A stretch of 64,000 bases of DNA from Symsagittifera roscoffensis (lineage: Eukaryota > Xenacoelomorpha > Acoela > Convolutidae), in assembly GCF_963678635.1 (NCBI RefSeq), contig NC_087069.1, positions 54,604,928-54,668,927 of the forward strand. The letters run 5' to 3'. The notes under the pieces were generated by a model. The model did no database searches. It saw nothing but the letters and a program-made list of their open reading frames with translations, and was not told the DNA's origin. Below, piece after piece: positions 51,641 to 63,329 of the stretch; within the stretch, counting starts at the first letter, position 1; the number at the start of each line of letters is the position of its first letter. Position numbers and translations under genes: made by a program.

Positions 51641-53515
51641 ATGAAACCCTCAAAAATGATTTCATTTCCGAAATCACAGAAAACGAGGTTCTAGAAGTTA
51701 AAAAAGACTAAGTTACACCAGATGGAAAAAACACCAGTTGGCACTGTAAAAACTAGCAGGAGGCATCAATTATTTCACGAAGTAAAAGGAAAATTTTTTT
51801 CCATGCAGAGCTTGCTTATACGAAACCGCATCTCAAAGTGATAATTAATGACTTGGACGAAACATGGTCAATTGATCTGGTGTCAGTTGATAAATTTGCT
51901 AGATTGACAAAAATAAATTTTAAAAAAATTGTGTTTGCCGTTGAATGCATGACCATCTATGTTTTTGCACAAAAATGAAATCAAAGCCGCATCAACTGCA
52001 GAAGCATTTAAATCAATGATAAAACAAAACAGCAAAAAAAAATTGGGTAGATAAGGGCACTGAGTTCAATGGGTCCATCAAAATTTATGATGCAGAAAAT
52101 GCATTAAATTTTGTACAAGAGAGAGTGAGAAAAAATTGCTTTCTCTGAGAGGAATTTTTTATCACTGAAAAGTTTGATTTATAAGTATTTGGAGGAAAAA
52201 GTGACCTACTCATATTTCGATGAGCTCCAAGTTTTTGTCAATTCTATTCACTCGAGAACGAAACGCGTCAACAAATGAGCCCCAAACAAAATGACAAAAG
52301 CTGTTCGACGTCCAATTTCATTAGAAGCTGAACAATAGTTGAAACTAACTCGCCGACCAAAACTCTAAGTTGGTGAATATTTAAAAAATTGACTTTTCAT
52401 TTGAAAAAAGATATAAGCAATCGGTCACAAACAAAGTTTGCGAAGTATTTGACATACCAACAAGGAACCAGCCAAACGATAATCTCATTGAAGCGGGTAA
52501 AAACCAATGAAGAGTTTTTTTTGAGCCTGAGCTAGTGAAGGTACTGAAAAAGGAATGCTCAAAGACATCAATCTACAATCTACAAAACGAATGGACAGTT
52601 GCATCAATAGGAAAGGCAAATATCACTCCTTTTAACATTATAACGGACATCAAAACAGTGTACCACAAAAAAACAAGGTTAGGGCAAACCCAAAAAAGGC
52701 ATAACATAAAAGATCTAGACCACATTATTACGAGATAGGTGAAATCATGAATTATTTTTTAGTGAATATGATGAACTTGAGAAAATTTTTAACTTCCTCG
52801 ATTGAAAGGCTGATCATGACAATATCAGTTACAGCATCGACCCCATCGTCATATATCTTGAAATGGATGCATGTTTGGGATTCGTAGTTTTCCAATATTT
52901 TAGTATTCAAAGGTATAAGAGATGATAAGAAATTGAACGGGCTACCATAATTTTGCTAAGAAATCAATTCACATTCATAGCACACTTATATCACAAAGTC
53001 TCATCTCCGACTACCAATATCAAATTGAGAGTGACACCAAGGCAATGTTGCTAAGAATCAGTAATACTAATCGACAAGTGAAAACGTTTACGGTTGCAGC
53101 CTTGAACCAGAACATCGCAAAAGTTTTAGCAGCTCGATTAATAAAAAAAATCCTATTCTATAACATCCAGATCGTTGAGGTGCATCTAACAACAGTAACC
53201 AGCAATTTTGTACGGTTTGCGAGAAAGGTTCCTCTAAATTTGACTTTCCAAAAATTTTCATACCAAGAAATGAAGACATACTATCTTAATCAAGACCACA
53301 CAGGACTTCTCAGGATATTACAGACGACAGCGAAGCAGTGGCTTCCGAGCTCTGGACTTGGGCATTGGACGAGTTACATTTCAATTAGCAAACAATTATG
53401 TAGTACCAGCAGCAAAGCATTACAAAAAAAAATTGTTCAGGCAGCACCCGGCTTAACATATATAGAAAACCGGATAAAACACCAAAACAAGCCTAGAAGA
53501 GCACAATAAAAATAC

Positions 53516-55439
53516 GAAAAAAATTGAAGGTAGCCGCAGCCCATATTGAAGGTAGACGCATGCCTTCTGAAATATTGTTGAAAATTTTCAGGCTATTATT
53601 TCATGAATAGCTTCACGCATTTTGTGAATTGATAAACTCTTTTTCTATAAACCACTCAACCTTTTATGAAAAATTTTTTCCATAATCATCATTTTCACTG
53701 CTACGAATTTTTGTAATTCAAAACAATCGTTTTAGATTGTATCGTCGTTTTTGATTTCTTCGGGTTTTTTCACCAGTTGTTACTTTGACCATTCCTATAC
53801 TGACAATTGAATTATCAGCTAAACCATTAAAGTCACTTCATCTTTAAGCTCCAATAACTCTTATTTTAGATACGTGTCCTAAAATAAGGAAATTTGACAC
53901 ATCCGATTTCACGATTAATGACAGAGCTTTAGATACCAGTAACAAAATTCAAAAGTGCACGCTCAAACTAGAACTATTCACCATTTGTTTCAATCTGTCA
54001 AAATCAGTCTCCATAAACACAAGTGAAATAAATTTTTCGAAAATTGACAACTCCGCTGCAAATCATTTTGGTTAAATTTTTTGAGACAGCTGTATTCTAG
54101 CACAAGAGAGTCTAAATTGGTGTTGTAGAAGGAAAGAAAGAAGCCTCATCAAAAAACAAGTTCTGTAAACAGTTTTGAATCAAGGCGCAGCGAGTTTGAC
54201 GATTGGGTCACTGAAAACCACATGATATTACACAGTTTTCTGCTAAATTAGAAAACCAGACTGATACTGAAGAGAAAAAGGTCTTCGAGGGTTTTTGTGC
54301 GATCGAAAGATATTCTTTGCTGGAGCGCACTGATTTCTAACACCCTTTAATCAGGAGCCTTCCTTGGTCGCCTACAAAAATACTTTTAAGCTAGAGTTGT
54401 CAGTCGAATCCTCTCTACTAAAACTAGTAAGGGTCCTTTAGAGACTAAGCAGAGCAAGAACCCTTGTGGGATATTGAGTCGACTGAATCGCAAGACTATA
54501 CAAAACAAGACGTGGATATTGAAAACGGAGATTTGTTGAATTAACCAACATCAGCATGAGTCTTTTTGCTGCAAGTTTAGTAACCGAGACCTGCCGATCA
54601 TGCTTGCTAATGTGTCGAAAAATTGAAAGAGAAAAACACTGAAGTTTTAGTTTTTTCTTCTAAAACTGTTCATAAACAAAAATCCAAATGATTAAGTAGA
54701 TTATCACAGGGTCATAGTTTAAAAAACAAAAATACAAAAATTATTCGCATGCGAACCAAAATGAAAAAAGTTTTAAAAAACCTAAAAAAAGGTTAACAAT
54801 TTGTTTTGCTAGCTGAGAGAGAAAAAGAAATAGAGAGAAATAGAGAGAAGTACCATTGCTCATAGTTGACCAAAGTTTCAGTGTTTCTTTCTGGATAAAA
54901 ATAGTTTTTCTTTTTTAAATGAAAACTAATTCTTTACTTTTCCTTGCCGGATATCCAACCATATTTTAGTAATCCAAACACTCTTCGCTTTTTCCAGTCT
55001 CCTTGTACTTCCTAGTTTGTGAAGTCATCCAGGACTCTTAGAGAAAAGTTTCAGAGAACGTTTTAAGTCAATTTTTTGATATGAAACAACTTTTACAAAC
55101 CAGATTCACGTGTTTACTCAAAACAATTTAGTAAAAAACGGCTGAAAAATTGAAAATATCTTTAGTTTGAATTCAATAGGTTCTAACCACCATATTCAAG
55201 ATTTAAAAAGAAGTTGATGGAGAGTGGATTCATTGAATTAAAGAATAAAAATTTAACGGAAAACTATTTTTTTTTTTCATTTCCACACAGATCAAACTTT
55301 CAACGACAACAACACAAGTTTCAAATTGCTTTTCAGTATTGAATAGTTAGCAAGTGTTGTAAGACTCTAATGAGTCATTAAGAACTTTTGAATAGTTTTT
55401 AAAATTTTTTATTGCAATTTAAAATATGGAGGAAATGAG
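53516..55439. other. AT-rich DNA, no gene seen
   Basis: No protein-like ORF. A GAGAGA-rich patch is near 54,815-54,850. Near 54,950-55,030 the bases GGATATCCAACCATATTTTAGTAA..CACTCT resemble 25,345-25,395 in the nested segment, suggesting a decayed copy of part of that segment. Confidence 0.4.
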
Positions 55440-56060
55440 GAGGAAAGGAGGAGGGAATGAGGAGGAAACAAAACTTGCAAAATTGAACACCATCTGCCTG
55501 AAAGACCAAATTTAGTAATTAATCCTGAATGTAAAGCGACGAAATTGTTTTTAGTGAATTCTGCAGCAAAACGATATTTACAAAGTGGTTCCAAAATACA
55601 TCTCTCTATTTCCCTATGAAACTTGAGTGGCGGAAAAGGTAGGAGCTTTAGCCCTTTTGGGGTTAAAAGCGTGTAGTGTAATGCCACGCCTAGCTCTTAG
55701 GGTGGGGGTTAAAGGGGAAAAAATTTCCTAGTTACTTTGACATACTACTCCAATTCATGATTTTTTATTACCTAAATTTGTGGCAATTGGCACAGATCCC
55801 GTGTGGTCGATCTCTACACCACATCCTCCTTTGCTAACCAATCGCAACTACGCTCCGAACGAGGACAAAGACTAAAAGATGCTTCCGACAGCAAAATACG
55901 TCTACGTCGCGAATATGGGCAAAGATTATGAGCTTTTGGGCTGCAGGAGAGATTGTATGATACTAACCAATCTCCAGTTAAGTTCTTCATTCTGGGTATG
56001 TATGCAGTTGAACCGATCCTAGGAAAGAATTGAACCAATCTTGTTTTAAACCGATCCTAT
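55440..56060. repeat. Dispersed repeat copy A with coding-like core
   Basis: Shares CTTGAGTGGCGGAAAAGGTAGG, TTTTGGGGTTAAAA and CTCTTAGGGTGGGGGTTAAA with 63,520-63,620, followed by a coding-like stretch (DPVWS.. then NRNYAPNEDKD) at 55,795-55,890 that also occurs at 61.3 and 63.9 kb. Confidence 0.65.
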
Positions 56061-57949
56061 TGAACCGATCTTGTTTCTAAACTGGATAATTACGAATACA
56101 AAAAAAAATCAATCGCGAGCTCAGAAAAAGAAACTTTCTAGCCACAAACCCTCGCAATGATTAGTTTTCTTTTAGTCTCCATGATTACAACACTTGTAGA
56201 CAAAAGACCTTCCTTGATGTTAAAAATTGAGTCTTTCAGAACCTTTGATTATATTGGACACAGATGAGTCAAATGATAATGAATTTTATAACTCAGTTTT
56301 GTGAATTTTTATTTTGAGCTAAGATTGCTCGCATGAAAATTATTGAAAAATTTTAATTATCTTGTACGTGATTTTGAAACCATGACTACAACAATCATCT
56401 TGAAAACAAATGGCTCCAAGATATCCAGTAGATGAGCAGCCATTATTTAGATCTTTGCATGTTTCAAACTCGGCTGAAACTAAAAATTAAAACAAAGTGC
56501 AGGCTTAAGTTTAAACTAACGAAAAACGTTTTTTCTTGCTCTAGTTAAAATAAAATTGTTTGTTGGTGAACTTGTTTTGGATAGTCCCAAGAAGTGCGCT
56601 TAAAATTCTTTAAGAACGAAGCCTTTTTCGAAGAGGAAATTTCTTGTGTCACAGTTTTCAGTAAACCAATTCAAAACATTTTTTGCGGCTACTATGTCTC
56701 TTTATTAATATTATCATATAACTTAGTCAAATGGAGTCTATAGTTAGTTGAAGCTAGCATGAAACACAATTTTTTCGCTTTGGTATAAATTTTTAATGGC
56801 ATTTTATGTTAGTTTGCAATTTTATGTTAGTTTGCAATCAGCATGCAATTTTTTTATTTGCTTGATTTTTTGGCGTTTATTTCATGTAGTCTTAAAAACT
56901 CAACTTCCTTGTTAAAATACAAACGCGTAAGGCAATGCTTTGGTTTAGATGAACCACCACGACGATCAGCCTAATTACACACTCAAAATCTAAACACTAA
57001 AAACGACTATGCAAAAGCAATAATATTAAATTTTCACACTAAATACTTAAGCGCTTAAGAGCTTAATTGAATGCAGGGAATATGTTTTTACTAGAGTAGA
57101 TTTGACTTTAAACAGTTTGGTGTTAAGTTAAAGAGAAAACTTAGCCCAAAATTTCTTCAATACTTGGAAAAAAAACTTAGCGATTCCACCCTTTTTCTTG
57201 TCTTGGATACTTGAACCCGTTTATATAACGATATCAACGAGCCTCATCAGAAACTTTGGTGCCAAATTATGCAACAGTTAAAATTGTGGTTTAATCAAAA
57301 TTTTTGAGATTGACACCGACAAAAAATAAATCTTATTTGTTTTACTATCATTGTGAAAAATTTTTCAATTCAAGAGTTTTTTTTAAAAGGTAAGCTCAGG
57401 ACAAAACCTGCTCAGTTGTTTTTGAAAAAGTTTCAAAGAGTGAGCAGTTAAATTGTTAGGTTTTTCGGAACTGAACTAAGGTCGTTGACCATTGAGCCAG
57501 TGTTGTTGTTCTATCATGGCTAATGCATCCAAACCTATGGCATATAGAAACCAAACAAAACTTGCAAAATTAAAGTTTATCTGTTTGAGGAATTAATAAA
57601 AACGTTTAAGAATTAATACCCAAAATCGCGCGCCGAAATTGTACTTGGAAAATCATGCAGCGAAACAAGTTTTACAATGATAATTGGTTACTGAAACGTA
57701 GAGTAAATAAAGTTTGACCGTTTCGCTTTAAAAAAGCATTGGAAACAGCCTGAAATGTCTTATTTCTGTCTTACACAAAAGTTTTAACAAATAAATTAAG
57801 GTTTAATTTTGGCAAAAATTTTCAACGATTATTTTTTTTTTAATTTAAAAACTTAAAATTAGCAGACACCGATCAGTGCATACAAAAACCTGCCACACAA
57901 AAAAACCCGAGTTTTTAGCTTTTTTGAAAAAAAAATTGCAGGCAAATAT
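56061..57949. other. Mosaic of dispersed repeats, no gene
   Basis: Similar to 61,680-63,330 in order (GAGCTCAGAAAAA..AACTTTC, then GTCATGATTAC-like, then the repeat family also at 46.2-47.0 kb in opposite orientation). At 57,530-57,720 a partial copy of the repeat at 63,330-63,450 is present. Confidence 0.45.
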
Positions 57950-58290
57950 TTTTAATGAAAAAAAAAAGTTAGTTTGAGTACAAAGTTCAATTTGCGGTTG
58001 AATAAAAAAACGCAAAAAACATAATTAGGCCAATTTCAAAATCCCTTAAATTTTTTTGGGGTCGCCATTTAAAAAAAAGACCTACAATTTCCATGTATGA
58101 AAATAGGACAATTAGCATTTTTGTGACAAAAGTTTTACTTTTTTATTTAGTACGACACACCGAATTTTATGCCAACAAAAGAAAAAAACTTCTTTGAAAA
58201 TTCGTAGACATCATTTTAGCAAAATGTTTGAAAATCGTACCACTAGTTTTTTTTCGTAGATTTAGTTTATAGAATTGTATGATTAGCACC
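57950..58290. repeat. Copy of a foldback-element arm
   Basis: Matches 36,780-37,090: GAGTACAAAGTTCAATTTGCGG, TAGTACGACACACCGA, TTTAGTTTATAGAATTGTATGATTAGC. Its end joins directly to the first unit of the tandem array. Confidence 0.65.
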
Positions 58291-58298
58291 TTTGGTCT

Positions 58299-58853
58299 AT
58301 GGAGCTCAACCCGGATGGACAGTCTTGGGATAGATTGGAGTTTTGTTCGGACGATATAAAATACGACTTAAACACTTTTTTGAAAACAGTTCGCTTTAAT
58401 TCAACGAAAGATTTGAATTTTCTTTATCTGATTTTTGACGGAAATGCAGTTTTTTATCGAACAAAATGGTTTTTGCCATGCAAAAGTGAACAAACTTTTT
58501 TCCGGATAGACGCGGTCAAGTTTCTAGACCCATTAGTTTTCACGATTTTTAACGAGTTGGAACTTTTTAGTATGAAAAACATGTCAGTGCTCTTAGGCAA
58601 GCAGAACAAGCCTTTGGCCAGAAACGAACTTCCTTTATTGTTAGCACGGGGACCTCAAGTATAATTTCTAGAGGTTGATCTCTACTATTTTCTACTGGAT
58701 AATGAATTCAGTATGGTATGCTCCGATATCGTGGAAAATGTAGTACTCGAAAGTTCAAAAAAATATCAAAGAGCAGCCTCTCCTTTTCGAGAGCTAACAA
58801 CATGACTCTACAAACTAATTCGAAGCTATACACGAACCTGGACCAATAACACA
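58299..58853 (+). pseudogene. Tandem unit 1: broken copy of an unknown gene
   Basis: ORF 58,299-58,664 reads through DGQSWDRLEFCSDD, VRFNSTKDLNFLYLIFDG, DAVKFLDPLVF and SVLLGKQNKP before a stop; coding continues further with shifts. Compared with units 2 and 3 it has lost a segment containing MHVHNLS. Function unknown. The composition (Phe, Leu, Asp, Ser) is that of a soluble globular protein; no TM or signal peptide. Confidence 0.5.
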
Positions 58854-59219
58854 CCATGGTTTTGACAGTGGATGTATTAAACGTTAGTGAGTGCTCTATC
58901 TCTCCTACGATCAGAAGACTCAACGGCCTCGATAGCGTAGACGAAGATGGGAACTCATTGACAGACACACAAGGATCCAAGCACATATGGAGCCAAACTT
59001 TTGATTTTTGACCAGTCCCTGAAAACTGCAGTGCATTGATGGACTATGAGCTGAAAAGGTGATAATAAAATTTCGAGTTAAATACTTTGACTTTTTTGTG
59101 TTGAAATTGAATGCAAGAATTGTATTTTACCACACTAGATTTGATTTCATATAGTTCGATGTTGAGTTACCTAAAAAGCGTAGCCGAAAACTCCCTAATT
59201 GTGTGATTAGCACTTTTTG

Positions 59220-60020
59220 TCTATGGAGGTCAAACCGGATGGACAGTCTTCGGATATGTTGGAGTTTTGTTCAGACGATGGCAAGACAATGCATGTGCAC
59301 AATCTGAGCTTGCTGTGCAAAAGGTTCTATCAAAAGAAATACGTTTTAAACACTTTTTTGCAAACAGTTCGCTTTAGTTCAGCGAAAGATTCGAATTTTC
59401 AGTATTTGATTTTTAACGGAAATGCCCATTTCTTTATCGAAAAAAAATTTTTGTCATGCAAAAGTGAACAAATTTTTTTTCCGGATAGACGCAGTCAAGT
59501 TTCTAGACCCAATAGTTTTCATGATTCTTAACGAGTCGGAACTATTTGGTATGAAAAACACATCAGTGCTCTTAGGCAAGCAGAACAAGCCCTTTGGTCA
59601 GAAACGAATTTCCTTTATTGTTAACAGGGGGACCTGAAGTATATCTTCTGGAGTTTGATATCTGCTATTTACTCCTGGAGGTTGAATTAAGCATGGTATG
59701 CTCCGATATCGTGGAAAATGTAATACTCGAAAGATCAAAAAGTATATCAAAGAGCAGCCTCTCCTTTTCGAGAGCTAACAACATGACTCTACAAACTAAT
59801 TCGAAGCTCTACACGAACCTGGACCAATAACACACCATGGTTTTGACAGTGGGTGTATTAAACGTTAGTGAGTGCTCTATCTCTCCTACGATCAGAAGAC
59901 TCAGCGGCCTCGATAGCGTTGACGAAGATGGGAACTCTTTGACAGACACACAAGGATCCAAGCACAAATGGAGCCAACTTTTGATTTTTGACCAGTCCCT
60001 AAAAACTGCAGTGCATTGAT
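59220..60020 (+). pseudogene. Tandem unit 2: broken copy of the same unknown gene
   Basis: Reading starts near ATG 59223 (MEVKPDGQSSDMLEF) and includes MHVHNLSLLCKRFYQ, missing from unit 1. A frameshift at about 59,470, another near 59,590 and a TAA at 59,828 split it into three pieces: the middle with SELFGMKNTSVLLG, then PEVYLLEFD, and after the stop VLNVSECSISPTIRRL and DSVDEDG. The pieces line up with those of unit 3, so the original gene covered most of the unit. Confidence 0.55.
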
Positions 60021-60197
60021 GGACTATGAGCTGAATAGATGATAATAAAATTTCAAGGTAAATACTTTGACTTTTTTGTGTTGAAATTGAATGCAAATGA
60101 TGTATTTTTACCACACTAGATTTGATTTTATATAGTTCGATGTTGAGTTACTTAAAAAGCTAAGCCGAAAACTCCCTAATTGTATGATTAGCACTTT

Positions 60198-61001
60198 TTG
60201 TCTATGGAGGTTAACCCGGATGGACAGTCTTCGGATAGATTGGAGTTTTGTTCGGACGATAGCAAGATAATGCATGTGCACAATCTGAGCATGCTGTCCA
60301 AAAGGTTCTATCAAAAGAAATACGACTTAAACACTTTTTTGAAAACAGTTCGCTTTAATTCAACGAAAGATTTGAATTTTCTTATCTGATTTTTGACGGA
60401 AATGCAGTTTTTTATCGAACAAAAAGGTTTCTTGCCATGCAAAAGTGGACAAACTTTTTTCCGGATTGACGCGGTCAAATTTCTAGACCCAATAGTTTTC
60501 ATGATTGTTAATGAGTCGGAACTATTTGGTATGAAAAACACGTCAGTGCTCTTAGGCAAGCAGACCAAGCCCTTTGGCCAGAAACGAATTTCCTTTATTG
60601 TTAGCAGGGGGACCTGAAGTATATTTTCTGGAGTTTGATGTCTACTATTTACTCCTGGAGGTTGAATTAAGCATGGTATGCTCCGATATCGTGGAAAATG
60701 TAATACTCGAAAGATCGAAAAATATATCAAAGAGCAGCCTCTCCTTTTCGAGAGCTAACAACATGACTCTACAAACTAATTCGAAGCTATACACGAACCT
60801 GGACCAATAACACACCATGGTGTTGACAATGGATGTATTAAACGTTAGTGAGTGCTCTATCTCTCCTACGATCAGAAGACTCATCGGCCTCGATAGCGTA
60901 GACGAAGATGGGAAATCTTTGACAGACACACAAGGATCCAAGCACATAAGGAGCCAACTTTTGACTTTTGACCAGTCCCTGAAAACTGCAGTGCATTGAT
61001 G
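60198..61001 (+). pseudogene. Tandem unit 3: broken copy of the same unknown gene
   Basis: Same order of pieces as unit 2, with shifts at about 60,385 and 60,570 and a TAA at 60,808-60,810. The middle part (DAVKFLDPIVFMIVNESE) is undamaged. The lesions at the final TAA and TGA are shared by all three units, so at least part of the decay happened before the duplication. Confidence 0.55.
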
Positions 61002-61289
61002 GACTATGAGCTGAAGAAGTGATAATAAAATTTCGAGTTTAATACTTTGACTTTTTTGTGTTGAAATTGAATGCAAGGAATTTATTTTTACCACACTAGA
61101 TTTGATTTTATATAGTTCGATGTTGAGTAACCTAAAAAGCTTAGCCGAAAACATCTCCAAAATAAACCTAGCGATTCTGCTCTTGTCTTGGTTACTTGAA
61201 GATACCATTATAAGGGATTGAAAGTGTGTGACTTCCTAGCCAGTTTCACATACTAATTCAGTTCATGTCAATGAATTATGAAATTATAC

Positions 61290-61570
61290 CACGTAAATTC
61301 GTGGTAAAAGCGGTGCTTTTTTTAGCCGCCACTTCCGCCGCCTCCAATTTTGCTGGCAAAACACGACTACGCGCCGAACGAGTACAATAAGTACGAGTTG
61401 CTCTCGACAGCAACACACGATTATAACCTGGTTGCGGGCATGGACTAAAAGTTGCCCCCAACAGAAAAATACTTGCCCTCAGACTACATTCTAAACAATG
61501 GAGATGATAATGAGTTTGAAAGGAGAGATATCATGCTATATTAAACTCTCTCCAGTTTTGGACGATTCGA
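61290..61570. repeat. Dispersed repeat copy B, coding-like core
   Basis: A readable frame gives PPPPILLAKHDYAPNEYNKY, then ELLSTATHDYNLVAG and a stop, followed by LPPTEKYLPSDY. The YAPNE..YELL core is shared with copies at 55.8 and 63.9 kb. Confidence 0.55.
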
Positions 61571-63329
61571 GTCGAGTCATGTCCTTTGTTTTTATCTGTT
61601 TTTGTTGTTGAACCTGCATTAAACAAAATAATCTGCCTGCATCAAAAACGACTACTCCAAACTTAAAAAATCTAAAAAGAAATATAATCATGAGCTCAGA
61701 AAAAAAAAACTTTCAGCCGAAAAACCTCGAAGTGATCACATTCATCAGAGTTGTCATGATTACGACACTCGCCGTCAAAAACATTTGAAGTAAAAAAAAG
61801 AATGGAAAGAGAAGTCGAACTGATGGAATGATTTGAAAAGTTTGCCTCAGCAACCAAAAAATTGCATGCTGAGCAAATAAAATCAATATAAAATGCCATT
61901 AAAAAAATATACCAAAGCGAAATAATTTGAGTTTTCTGCATATATCCTCCGTTTAACTAAATAGTATAAAAAATTTTTAAAAGAGTCAAAGTTAATGCAA
62001 AACAATGTTTCGAGTTCATTAACGAAACAATGTGACACAACAAAACTTCTTCAAGAATGAAAAAAATTTTCGCGACAAGTTCACCTCTTTTTTTAATAAA
62101 TTTTATACAATTTTGTCAAATTGAATCTATAGTTAGCTGAAGCTACCATGAAACTCAAATTAATTCTGCTCTGGTATATGTTTAATGGCTTTTTTTTGAT
62201 TTTCTGTAGCATCGCTTTGGATTGTTTGATTTTCTTAGCAGTTAGACTTTGAAATTTTATGCTTTAAGCTGTAAACTCAGAAGCGAAATTTTGTAGTTAA
62301 AAACAAATGCTTAAGCAGTGCTTCGAAATAGAGGAAGCCTCACGAGGACCATCACTCAAAATCAAAACAAAGTTTTTTGAAACTTTGATTATTTAAAAGC
62401 AAGTGAATACTTTGATATATAGTTTGATATTATATAATTTGATACTATATATAGTTTGATGTTGAGTTAGCTAGAAAACGTAGCTGAAAACGTCTCCAAT
62501 ACTTCAAATTTGGTTTGAATAGTCCTACAAATAGCATTTAAAAATATTTTAATTTAAAAAAGTCCTTAACTTTGATATTGATTAGGACTTTTTTCCTGGA
62601 GGAGTTTTGCTGGGCACAAATATTTTTCGAAAATATTTTGAAATATAATTTTTGCTTGAACTTCTTTGGTTTGAAGAGTCCAAAAATCGCACTATAAAAA
62701 AAATAACAACTAAGAAAATCAGGATTTTATCCTTGAAGAAGTTTTGTTGTCAGAATTTTCCGTAAATCAATTCAAATCATTTTTTTGCTAGAACTTCCTT
62801 TCTCTTTTTAGATTTATCAATCAGTTTAATCAAATGAAAAATAAATTTAACTGAAGTGAAACTAATTTTGGTTCCGCCATGAAATTTGTATTTAATGATA
62901 TGTTTTTGTGTCCTTTTTTGTATCAGCATACAATTAAATAGAGAAGTGATGTTTTGCAATCTTAGAAAACATTTTCGGTAATGCTCTTGTTGATTGAATT
63001 TAGTTCATCTAGAAAGCTGTCAGCGTGCAAAACGTAAAAATAGTGCAAAACGTAAATATAGTGCAAAACAATGATCAGTGCCGATGCTGAAGGATAGCAG
63101 GAAGCAGGAAAATGAATTTCCATACCCTGATACAGGAGCTCGAGAAGCAGTTGAAAACGAAGGTATCATGAAGAAAAAAAAACACCTAGGCGGCGGCGGT
63201 GACGTGCTATCTTTTTGCATGGTTCCGATTAATTGTGTAAAAATTTAGCTATTTGTACACTGTAATATAATAAATAAAGCAAGCCAATCTGTTCAGTTGT
63301 GTTCAAAAGCATAACCAACCACAAACACA
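61571..63329. other. Repeat mosaic similar to 56.1-57.5 kb
   Basis: Parallel order of blocks to 56,061-57,200, and the 62,455 block (GTTTGATGTTGAGTTAGCTAGAAAACGTAGC) matches unit ends in the tandem array at 59,155 and 60,135. No gene. Confidence 0.45.

Larger units (their letters stand above)
49040..53515 (+). pseudogene. Heavily decayed second Polinton, partial
   Basis: Fragments match the intact Polinton in order: 49,090-49,340 with ORF 2 (SSLDKYLKNSK), 49,390-49,760 with ORF 3 (ITTSDYS, NHCVLKKSK), 50,040-50,105 with ORF 5, 50,430-51,130 with the ORF at 17,760, 51,790-52,560 with integrase (LDETWSIDLVSVDKFA), 52,745-53,130 with the penton protein, 53,285-53,515 with the core-like protein. 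Every frame has many stops and shifts. The two-TM and ATPase genes are missing (too little space between 50.1 and 50.4 kb), as are major capsid, protease and polymerase. No terminal repeats were found. Confidence 0.8.
58280..61150 (+). repeat. Three tandem copies of a 980-bp unit
   Basis: The marker ACACCATGG recurs near 58,851, 59,832 and 60,812, giving 980-981 bp spacing. Each unit begins TATGATTAGCAC..GTCTATGGAG and contains the same broken coding sequence. Unit 1 lacks about 60 bases present in the others (the TGCATGTGCACAATCTGAGC region). Confidence 0.9.
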
